DNA of 64,000 nt. Source: Candidatus Kosakonia sp. 282A-S69. Its GTDB lineage: Bacteria > Pseudomonadota > Gammaproteobacteria > Enterobacterales > Enterobacteriaceae. Made by a program: the position numbers and the translations under genes. How positions within the stretch are numbered: position 1 is the first letter of the stretch; each line of letters begins with the position of its first letter. The notes below the pieces were generated by a model, which did not search any database, had not been told where the DNA came from, and worked only from the letters and a program-made list of their open reading frames with translations. Positions 57,421 through 64,000 of the stretch are shown here, piece by piece. The stretch covers positions 306,034-370,033 of the forward strand of contig NZ_JAROAU010000003.1 of NCBI RefSeq assembly GCF_029433855.1, read 5' to 3'.

Positions 57421-58623
57421 GTGCAGAGTGTTGATGTTGCGATTGTCGGCGGCGGCATGGTGGGGCTTGCATTAGCCTGTGGCCTGCAAGGGAGTGGGCT
57501 GCGCGTGGCGGTGCTGGAGCAGACGGTTCCCGAGCCGCAGGCGGCGGATGCCCCTCCGGCACTACGCGTCTCGGCGATTAACGCCGCCAGTGAAAAATTG
57601 CTCACCCATCTCGGCGTCTGGTCGGGCATTGTTGCCGGGCCGGTCGGCTGCTATCACGGCATGGAAGTGTGGGAGAAAGACAGCTTCGGGCGCATCGCCT
57701 TTGACGATCTGAGCATGGGTTACAGCCATCTGGGTTATATCATTGAAAACAGGCGTATTCACCAGGCGCTGTGGGATCAGGCGCAGCAGTGCAAAGATGT
57801 CACGCTGATTGCGCCAGCGGAGTTGCAGCAGGTTGCATGGGGTGAGAACGAAGCGTTCCTGACCCTGAAAGAGGGCACGATGCTGACGGCGCGTCTGGTT
57901 GTGGGCGCGGACGGCGCGAACTCATGGCTGCGCAACCGCGCAGATATTCCGCTCACCTACTGGGATTACCATCATCACGCGCTGGTGGCGACAATCCGCA
58001 CCGCAGAGCCGCACCAGGCGGTGGCGCGTCAGGTTTTCCATAGTGATGGCATCCTCGCGTTTCTGCCGCTGAGCGACCCACATTTATGCTCTATCGTCTG
58101 GTCGCTGCCGCCGGAGCAGGCAAAGGCGATGCAGGAGACCAGCGCTGAGGCGTTCAACCAGGCGCTGACCTTGGCCTTCGATAACCGCCTCGGTTTGTGC
58201 GAGCTTGCGAGTGAACGGCAGACTTACCCATTAACTGGGCGTTATGCGCGGCAGTTTGCCGGGCATCGGTTAGCGCTGGTGGGTGATGCGGCGCACACTA
58301 TTCATCCTCTGGCCGGACAGGGCGTTAACCTCGGCTTTATGGATGTCGCAGAGCTGATTGCTGAGCTGCGTCGTCTAAGCCGCGACGGTAAAGATATCGG
58401 TCAGCACCTCTATCTGCGACGCTACGAGCGCAGCCGGAAACATAGCGCAGCGATGATGCTGGCGAGCATGCAGGGTTTTCGCGAGCTGTTTGCCGGTGCG
58501 CATCCGGCGAAAAAGCTGCTGCGTGATATCGGCCTGAAGCTGGCAGATACCCTTCCCGGCGTTAAACCGCAGTTATTACGGCAGGCTTTAGGCCTTAACG
58601 ACCTGCCGGAGTGGTTACGTTAA
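57421..58623 (+). CDS. ubiI: 2-Octaprenylphenol 5-hydroxylase (UbiI)
   Basis: This FAD monooxygenase (formerly VisC) hydroxylates the ubiquinone precursor at C5. It has 400 residues from a GTG at 57421 preceded by AAGGAG. The FAD motif is VDVAIVGGGMVGLALACGLQGSG, the DG motif is LVVGADGANSWLRNRADI (about 158-175), and ALVGDAAHTIHPLAGQGVNLGFMDVAEL lies near 282-310. It is paralogous to the preceding ubiH, and the pair catalyses two steps of one pathway. Confidence 0.96.
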   Translation: MQSVDVAIVGGGMVGLALACGLQGSGLRVAVLEQTVPEPQAADAPPALRVSAINAASEKLLTHLGVWSGIVAGPVGCYHGMEVWEKDSFGRIAFDDLSMGYSHLGYIIENRRIHQALWDQAQQCKDVTLIAPAELQQVAWGENEAFLTLKEGTMLTARLVVGADGANSWLRNRADIPLTYWDYHHHALVATIRTAEPHQAVARQVFHSDGILAFLPLSDPHLCSIVWSLPPEQAKAMQETSAEAFNQALTLAFDNRLGLCELASERQTYPLTGRYARQFAGHRLALVGDAAHTIHPLAGQGVNLGFMDVAELIAELRRLSRDGKDIGQHLYLRRYERSRKHSAAMMLASMQGFRELFAGAHPAKKLLRDIGLKLADTLPGVKPQLLRQALGLNDLPEWLR

Positions 58624-58635
58624 CTGCGTCACATT

Positions 58636-58661
58636 TTCCCTTCCCGGCCCCGGGAAGGGAA
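58636..58661 (+). terminator. Hairpin after ubiI
   Basis: TTCCCTTCCCGG and CCGGGAAGGGAA form a perfect 12-pair stem with a two-base centre, 12 bases after the ubiI stop. No T-run follows, so it may stabilise the mRNA end or end transcription with Rho. Confidence 0.65.
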
Positions 58662-59045
58662 GCTCCCCTCTCATTTGAAATATTCTAATTTCACGCTCAT
58701 TCTCAGATTAGTTTTTCTCATGTCTTTGATTTTGGCTTACGCAGTTTTTTGCTTTTGTCTGGCAGTAAATGCTAATTACCTGCCCGGTAAGCGCGCATAA
58801 GCAAGCTCTTTTCCGCGTTTTGTGAAGATTTTTCGCTATATTCCACTGAGGTTATCTCAGGGGGTTTTGGTCATAAGCTAATGTGATGACCGGTTTTTCC
58901 TTATGGTTAAGCGCATCTTTCGGTGATAAGTTCAGGCCAAAGAGAACGTTTGCGTCACCGCCTGTAACAGGGCATCGACACAGTTTTTCGGTGCGTAACA
59001 TGCACCGCGAAAACGTGATAGCTCAGCGTATTCGATGAGGAAAAG
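58662..59045 (+). promoter_or_regulatory. gcvTHP control region
   Basis: Three CTAAT motifs, the core of GcvA sites, lie at 58685-58689, 58772-58776 and 58878-58882. AGAGAACGTTTGCGT at 58941-58955 fits a PurR operator. E. coli gcvTHP is controlled by GcvA, GcvR, Lrp and PurR over a region of similar size. The leader also has TTCGGTGATAAG and ATGAGGAAAAG before the ATG. No glycine riboswitch was recognised. Confidence 0.65.
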
Positions 59046-60140
59046 ATGGCTCAGCAGACCCCTTTATTTGAACAACATACTCAATGCGGCGCCCGCATGG
59101 TCGACTTCCACGGCTGGATGATGCCACTGCATTACGGCTCGCAGCTTGATGAGCACCATGCGGTGCGAAGCGACGCCGGCATGTTTGATGTCTCTCACAT
59201 GACCATCGTTGACCTGAAAGGCAGCCGAACCCGCGAATTTTTGCGCTATCTGCTGGCAAACGATGTAGCAAAATTAACCAAACCCGGCAAAGCGCTCTAC
59301 AGCGGCATGCTGAATGCCTCGGGCGGCGTGATTGATGATTTAATCGTCTACTACTTCACCGAAGATTTCTTCCGCCTCGTTGTAAACTCCGCCACCCGCG
59401 AAAAAGACCTCTCCTGGATTTCCCAACACGCCGAACCTTACGCCATCGACATCACCGTGCGCGACGATCTTTCGCTTATCGCGGTGCAGGGTCCGCATGC
59501 GCAGGAGAGAGCTGCAAGCCTGTTTACCGACGCGCAGCGCGCAGCTGTCGCGGGCATGAAGCCTTTCTTCGGCGTGGAAGCGGGCGATCTCTTTATCGCT
59601 ACGACCGGTTATACCGGTGAAGCCGGGTATGAGATTGCGCTGCCGAATGAGAAAGCTGCCGACTTCTGGCAAGGCTTGCTTAAGGCGGGCGTGAAACCCT
59701 GCGGGCTCGGTGCGCGCGACACGCTGCGGCTGGAAGCGGGCATGAATCTCTACGGGCAGGAGATGGATGAGGGCGTCTCGCCGCTGGCGGCCAACATGGG
59801 CTGGACCATCGCCTGGGAGCCGCAGGATCGCGACTTTATCGGTCGTGCTGCTCTTGAGCAGCAGCGCGAAAAAGGCACCGAGCAGCTGGTCGGCCTGGTG
59901 ATGACCGAGAAAGGCGTGCTGCGTAATGAACTGCCGGTGCACTTCACCGATGCGCAGGGCAATGTGCAAAAAGGGGTGATCACCAGCGGCACCTTCTCGC
60001 CGACGCTTGGCTACAGCATTGCGCTGGCCCGTGTCCCGGCGGGAATCGGTGAGACCGCCGTGGTGCAGATCCGCAACCGCGAGATGCCGGTCAACGTGAC
60101 CAAACCTGTTTTCGTGCGCGCCGGTAAAGCGGTCGCGTAA
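59046..60140 (+). CDS. gcvT: Aminomethyltransferase (glycine cleavage T protein)
   Basis: This subunit of the glycine cleavage system transfers the methylene carbon to tetrahydrofolate and releases ammonia. It has 364 residues. Signatures are [37 protein letters not shown], the folate-site [12 protein letters not shown] (about 192-203), [21 protein letters not shown] (about 222-242) and the C-terminal domain with [16 protein letters not shown]. It is the first gene of gcvTHP. Confidence 0.98.
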   Translation: MAQQTPLFEQHTQCGARMVDFHGWMMPLHYGSQLDEHHAVRSDAGMFDVSHMTIVDLKGSRTREFLRYLLANDVAKLTKPGKALYSGMLNASGGVIDDLIVYYFTEDFFRLVVNSATREKDLSWISQHAEPYAIDITVRDDLSLIAVQGPHAQERAASLFTDAQRAAVAGMKPFFGVEAGDLFIATTGYTGEAGYEIALPNEKAADFWQGLLKAGVKPCGLGARDTLRLEAGMNLYGQEMDEGVSPLAANMGWTIAWEPQDRDFIGRAALEQQREKGTEQLVGLVMTEKGVLRNELPVHFTDAQGNVQKGVITSGTFSPTLGYSIALARVPAGIGETAVVQIRNREMPVNVTKPVFVRAGKAVA

Positions 60141-60164
60141 CGTTATTTTTCTGGAGAGAAAACA

Positions 60165-60554
60165 ATGAGCAATGTACCAGGCGATCTGAAATACAGCAAA
60201 GAACACGAGTGGCTGCGTAAAGAAGCAGACGGCAGCTACACCGTCGGTATCACCGAGCATGCGCAAGAGCTGCTGGGCGATATGGTGTTTGTTGACCTGC
60301 CGGATGTCGGCACCACCGTTAGCGCTGGCGACGACTGCGCCGTGGCGGAGTCGGTAAAAGCGGCATCCGATATTTATGCGCCGGTTGGCGGTGAAATCGT
60401 TGCGGTTAACGACAGCCTGAATGATTCGCCGGAGCTGGTGAACAGCGCGCCGTATGGCGAAGGCTGGATCTTCAAAATCAAGGCCAGCGACGAGGCGGAA
60501 GTAGCTGCGCTGCTGGACGCAACCGGCTATAGCGCCCTGTTAGAAGACGAGTGA
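60165..60554 (+). CDS. gcvH: Glycine cleavage H protein
   Basis: This 129-residue lipoyl carrier shuttles the aminomethyl group between the P, T and L proteins. The lipoylated lysine is K65 in [11 protein letters not shown]. The sequence [37 protein letters not shown] is typical. It lies 24 bases after gcvT. The reading frame continues, after a single TGA, without another stop through to gcvP. Confidence 0.98.
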   Translation: MSNVPGDLKYSKEHEWLRKEADGSYTVGITEHAQELLGDMVFVDLPDVGTTVSAGDDCAVAESVKAASDIYAPVGGEIVAVNDSLNDSPELVNSAPYGEGWIFKIKASDEAEVAALLDATGYSALLEDE

Positions 60555-60686
60555 TTGTGTGCCGGATGGCGCCATGCGTCTCCGGTATCTCTCTACGTCA
60601 ATGATCAGCCCGGAAAGCGCGTCGCGCTTTCCGGCAAGCCAGACCTTCGTTTTATCCATTACCGCACGTTTCAGGAACCCTCGCTC

Positions 60687-63560
60687 ATGACTCAGACCTT
60701 AAGCCAGCTTGAACATCACGCCGCGTTTATCGGCAGGCATATTGGCCCGGACGCCACGCAACAGCAGGAGATGCTGAACAGCGTTGGTGCAGAATCACTC
60801 GATGCGCTGATCGGGCAGATCGTGCCGAAAGATATTCAGCTCGCCGCACCGCCGCAGGTGGGTGAGTTCACCACTGAATATGCCGCCCTCGCCGAACTGA
60901 AAACCCTGGCCCAGCGTAACAAGCGCTTTAAGTCTTACATTGGCATGGGTTACACCGCCGTGGAGTTACCGCCGGTGATCCTGCGTAACATGCTGGAGAA
61001 CCCGGGCTGGTACACCGCTTACACTCCCTATCAGCCGGAAGTGTCGCAGGGACGTCTTGAATCCCTGCTCAATTTCCAGCAGGTGACTCTCGATCTGACC
61101 GGCCTCGATATCGCTTCCGCCTCACTGCTGGATGAAGCGACCGCCGCCGCCGAAGCGATGGCGATGGCAAAACGCGTCAGCAAACTGAAAGGCGCGAACC
61201 GCTTCTTCGTCGCGGCCGATGTCCATCCGCAAACGCTGGATGTGGTGCGCACACGTGCGGAAACCTTCGGCTTTGACGTGATTGTTGATGATGCTGAGAA
61301 AGCGCTCGATCACCAGGATCTCTTTGGCGTCCTGCTTCAGCAGGTGGGCACCATCGGCGAAGTGCATAACTACAGCGCGCTGATTGCAGAGTTAAAATCG
61401 CGCAAAATCGTGGTCAGCGTTGCTGCCGATTTGATGGCGCTGGTGCACCTGACCGCGCCGGGCAAACAGGGTGCCGACATCGTTTTCGGCTCCGCGCAGC
61501 GTTTCGGCGTGCCGATGGGCTACGGCGGCCCGCATGCCGCTTTCTTTGCCGCGAAAGATGAGTTCAAACGCTCCATGCCGGGGCGCATTATCGGCGTCTC
61601 CAAAGATGCGGCCGGTAATACGGCGCTGCGCATGGCAATGCAGACCCGCGAGCAGCATATTCGCCGCGAAAAAGCTAACTCCAATATTTGTACCTCGCAG
61701 GTGCTGCTGGCCAATATCGCCAGCCTCTATGCCGTGTTCCACGGCCCGCAGGGGGTGAAACGCATTGCCGGGCGTATTCATCGCCTGACCGACATTCTCG
61801 CCGCGGGCCTGCAGCGCGGCGGCCTAAAACTGCGTCACGCGCACTACTTCGACACGCTCTGCGTTGAGGTTGCGGATAAAGCCGCGGTGCTGGCGCGGGC
61901 GGAAGCTCATGAGATCAACCTGCGCAGCGATATTCTCAACGCCGTAGGTATCACGCTGGATGAAACCACCACCCGTGAAGATGTGCTGGCGCTGTTTAGC
62001 GTTCTGCTCGGCGATGCGCATGGTCTGGAGATCGACGCGCTGGATAAAGAGGTGGCCCTCGACAGCCGCTCTCTGCCTGCTGAGATGGTGCGCGACGATG
62101 CGATCCTCACCCATCCGGTCTTCAATCGCTACCATAGCGAAACCGAGATGATGCGCTATATGCACTCGCTGGAGCGCAAAGATCTGGCGCTCAACCAGGC
62201 CATGATCCCGCTCGGATCCTGCACCATGAAGCTTAACGCCGCGGCAGAGATGATCCCGATCACCTGGCCGGAATTTGCTGAACTGCATCCATTCTGCCCG
62301 CCGGAGCAGGCGGAAGGGTATCACCAGATGATCGCGCAGCTCTCCGACTGGCTGGTGAAGCTGACCGGTTACGATGCGCTCTGCATGCAGCCGAACTCCG
62401 GTGCGCAGGGGGAATATGCCGGTCTGCTGGCGATCCGCCACTATCATGAAAGTCGCAATGAAGGTCATCGCGATATCTGCCTAATCCCAGGCTCTGCCCA
62501 CGGCACGAACCCAGCCTCGGCGCAGATGGCGGGTATGCAGGTGGTTGTCGTCGCCTGCGATAAGAACGGCAACATCGATCTGGCCGATCTGCGCGCGAAA
62601 GCGGAGCAGGCGGGTGACAACCTCTCCTGCATTATGGTGACCTACCCGTCAACGCACGGCGTCTATGAAGAGACGATCCGCGAAGTGTGCGAAGTGGTGC
62701 ATCAGTTTGGTGGTCAGGTTTATCTTGATGGCGCGAACATGAATGCGCAGGTCGGCATCACCTCGCCGGGCTTTATCGGCGCGGATGTCTCGCACCTGAA
62801 TCTGCATAAAACTTTCTGTATCCCGCACGGCGGTGGCGGCCCGGGTATGGGTCCGATTGGCGTGAAAGCGCATCTGGCACCGTTTGTTCCGGGCCACAGC
62901 GTGGTGCAAATCGAAGGGATGCTGACGCGCCAGGGCGCGGTTTCCGCCGCACCGTTTGGCAGCGCATCGATCCTGCCCATCAGCTGGATGTATATCCGCA
63001 TGATGGGCGCTGAGGGGCTGAAAAAGGCGAGCCAGGTGGCGATCCTCAACGCCAACTATATCGCCAGCCGCCTGAAAGAGGCCTTTCCGGTGCTCTACAC
63101 CGGGCGTGACGGACGCGTGGCGCATGAGTGCATTCTCGATATTCGCCCGCTGAAAGAGGAGACCGGCATCAGCGAGCTGGATATCGCCAAACGCCTGATT
63201 GACTATGGGTTCCACGCGCCAACCATGTCCTTCCCGGTTGCCGGCACGCTGATGGTTGAACCGACGGAATCGGAAAGCAAAGTCGAACTGGATCGTTTTA
63301 TCGACGCGATGCTGGCGATCCGCGGCGAGATCGAGCGCGTGAAGCAGGGCGAGTGGACGCTGGAGGATAACCCGCTGGTCAATGCGCCACATACCCAGCA
63401 TGAGCTGGTGAGCGAGTGGAACCATGCTTACAGTCGCGAGCTGGCGGTCTTCCCGGCGGGCGCGGTGAATAAATACTGGCCGACCGTGAAACGTCTGGAT
63501 GACGTTTATGGTGACCGCAATCTCTTCTGCTCCTGTGTGCCGATGAGCGAATACCAATAA
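60687..63560 (+). CDS. gcvP: Glycine dehydrogenase (decarboxylating), P protein
   Basis: This PLP enzyme decarboxylates glycine and passes the aminomethyl group to GcvH. It has 957 residues, the E. coli length. The PLP lysine is K708 in [22 protein letters not shown]. The N-terminal half is a diverged, inactive repeat of the fold ([18 protein letters not shown]-type region near 78). [18 protein letters not shown] near 570 and [17 protein letters not shown] near 605 belong to the active half. I chose the ATG at 60687 by alignment; the open frame extends back to the gcvH stop. Confidence 0.98.
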   Translation: MTQTLSQLEHHAAFIGRHIGPDATQQQEMLNSVGAESLDALIGQIVPKDIQLAAPPQVGEFTTEYAALAELKTLAQRNKRFKSYIGMGYTAVELPPVILRNMLENPGWYTAYTPYQPEVSQGRLESLLNFQQVTLDLTGLDIASASLLDEATAAAEAMAMAKRVSKLKGANRFFVAADVHPQTLDVVRTRAETFGFDVIVDDAEKALDHQDLFGVLLQQVGTIGEVHNYSALIAELKSRKIVVSVAADLMALVHLTAPGKQGADIVFGSAQRFGVPMGYGGPHAAFFAAKDEFKRSMPGRIIGVSKDAAGNTALRMAMQTREQHIRREKANSNICTSQVLLANIASLYAVFHGPQGVKRIAGRIHRLTDILAAGLQRGGLKLRHAHYFDTLCVEVADKAAVLARAEAHEINLRSDILNAVGITLDETTTREDVLALFSVLLGDAHGLEIDALDKEVALDSRSLPAEMVRDDAILTHPVFNRYHSETEMMRYMHSLERKDLALNQAMIPLGSCTMKLNAAAEMIPITWPEFAELHPFCPPEQAEGYHQMIAQLSDWLVKLTGYDALCMQPNSGAQGEYAGLLAIRHYHESRNEGHRDICLIPGSAHGTNPASAQMAGMQVVVVACDKNGNIDLADLRAKAEQAGDNLSCIMVTYPSTHGVYEETIREVCEVVHQFGGQVYLDGANMNAQVGITSPGFIGADVSHLNLHKTFCIPHGGGGPGMGPIGVKAHLAPFVPGHSVVQIEGMLTRQGAVSAAPFGSASILPISWMYIRMMGAEGLKKASQVAILNANYIASRLKEAFPVLYTGRDGRVAHECILDIRPLKEETGISELDIAKRLIDYGFHAPTMSFPVAGTLMVEPTESESKVELDRFIDAMLAIRGEIERVKQGEWTLEDNPLVNAPHTQHELVSEWNHAYSRELAVFPAGAVNKYWPTVKRLDDVYGDRNLFCSCVPMSEYQ

Positions 63561-63583
63561 TGGCTTGATTCCACTATCTTTTA

Positions 63584-63605
63584 AGGGCGCTTCGGCGCCC
63601 TTTTT
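63584..63605 (+). terminator. Terminator of gcvTHP
   Basis: GGGCGC-TTCG-GCGCCC is followed by TTTTT. The loop is the very stable UUCG tetraloop. Confidence 0.92.
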
Positions 63606-63620
63606 CTTCAGGAGAGCATT

Positions 63621-64000
63621 ATGGCAATGGCTTTAGTAAGCGGCGCAAGCCGGGGAATTGGTCGCGCCACCGCGCTGTTACTGGCGCAGGAGGGCTACAC
63701 CGTGGCAGTCAATTATCATCGCCAGCGCGACGCCGCCGATGAGGTAGTGGCAGAGATCCAGGCCCAGGGCGGCAAGGCGTTTATTGTGCAGGCGGATATC
63801 AGTGATGAGCGCCAGGTCGAGGCAATGTTTGCGCGCATTGATCAGCAGGGTTTGCCGCTGACCGCACTGGTCAATAATGCCGGCATTCTGTTTCAGCAGA
63901 GCCGGGTGGAGGCACTGAGCGCGGCGCGCATCAACCAGGTACTGGCGACCAACGTGACGGGCTATTTCCTTTGCTGTCGCGAAGCGGTGAAGCGTATGTC
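63621..64000 (+). CDS. ygfF: Short-chain dehydrogenase YgfF (5' part)
   Basis: The first ~126 residues are present and the gene runs out of the window. The Rossmann start is MAMALVSGASRGIGRATALLLAQEGYTVAVNY, with the TGxxxGxG-type cofactor motif as SGASRGIG. LVNNAGILF carries the NNAG motif near residue 83. It matches E. coli YgfF, an oxidoreductase of the SDR family resembling glucose 1-dehydrogenases; the substrate is unknown. AGGAGAG precedes the ATG. It follows gcvP as in E. coli. Confidence 0.93.
   Translation, partial: MAMALVSGASRGIGRATALLLAQEGYTVAVNYHRQRDAADEVVAEIQAQGGKAFIVQADISDERQVEAMFARIDQQGLPLTALVNNAGILFQQSRVEALSAARINQVLATNVTGYFLCCREAVKRM

Noticed and set aside
58662-59045. A glycine riboswitch upstream of gcvT
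   Set aside because: No tandem aptamer-like conserved core was seen; enterobacterial gcvT is controlled by proteins.

Overview
The window is a stretch of chromosome from a GC-rich member of the Enterobacteriaceae. The proteins are nearly collinear with the Escherichia coli speC-metK-speA-tktA-pgk-fbaA-serA-gcvTHP segment and closely similar to it. Gene content and the high GC of third codon positions point to an Enterobacter/Kosakonia/Klebsiella-type genome rather than E. coli itself. The genus cannot be fixed from this window alone.

Layout. 1-365: tRNA-Phe on the minus strand, followed by terminators and a duplicated ~163 bp hairpin-rich unit that carries a copy of the tRNA 3' end. 471-3724: yqgA and speC. 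3749-13751: a citrate fermentation island. It holds a CitAB-type two-component system on the minus strand, then, divergently, a CitS-type transporter, an FAH-family enzyme and citC-D-E-F-X-G. It sits between speC and nupG, which are neighbours in E. coli. 13757-14053: REP-like tandem repeats and a terminator. 14057-20054: nupG, mltC, yggX, mutY, trmB, yggL, yggN. 20377-21483: a lone Wzz/FepE-like chain-length regulator where E. coli has yggM-ansB. 21564-25869: hemW, rdgB, yggU, yggT, yggS, and divergent yggR. 25866-28883: an accessory pair, an FAD-dependent oxidoreductase and a divergent IclR-type regulator. 29015-34643: yqgF, yqgE, gshB, rsmE, endA, sprT, galP. 35048-39886: metK, yqgB, speA, loiP. 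40163-46944: tktA, an SOS-box-bearing phage-type antirepressor homologue, epd, pgk, fbaA. 47132-52872: mscS, argO, yggE, argP, rpiA, serA. 52918-58623: fau, 6S RNA (ssrS), zapA, ygfB, pepP, ubiH, ubiI. 59046-63560: gcvT, gcvH, gcvP. 63621-64000: the start of ygfF.

How the genes work together. Core functions are polyamine synthesis (speA, speC), S-adenosylmethionine (metK), central carbon flow (tktA, epd, pgk, fbaA, rpiA), serine, glycine and one-carbon metabolism (serA, gcvTHP, fau), ubiquinone hydroxylation (ubiH, ubiI) and nucleic acid maintenance (mutY, rdgB, trmB, rsmE, yqgF). The citrate island encodes sensing, uptake, cleavage and cofactor supply for anaerobic citrate use. No oadGAB (Na+-pumping oxaloacetate decarboxylase) lies in it, and an FAH-family enzyme occupies the slot after the transporter. 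Readable operators include MetJ boxes at metK, GalR and CRP sites at galP, CytR and CRP sites at nupG, CRP and Cra sites at epd, GcvA and PurR motifs at gcvT, and a strong LexA box at the antirepressor gene.

The observations most worth following are the LexA-controlled stand-alone Rha/KilAC antirepressor (42313-43136), the tRNA-Phe-derived repeat with a five-hairpin array (1-243), the FAH enzyme in the citrate operon (7788-8651) and the FAD oxidoreductase with a putative carbohydrate-binding C-terminus and its IclR partner (25866-28883).
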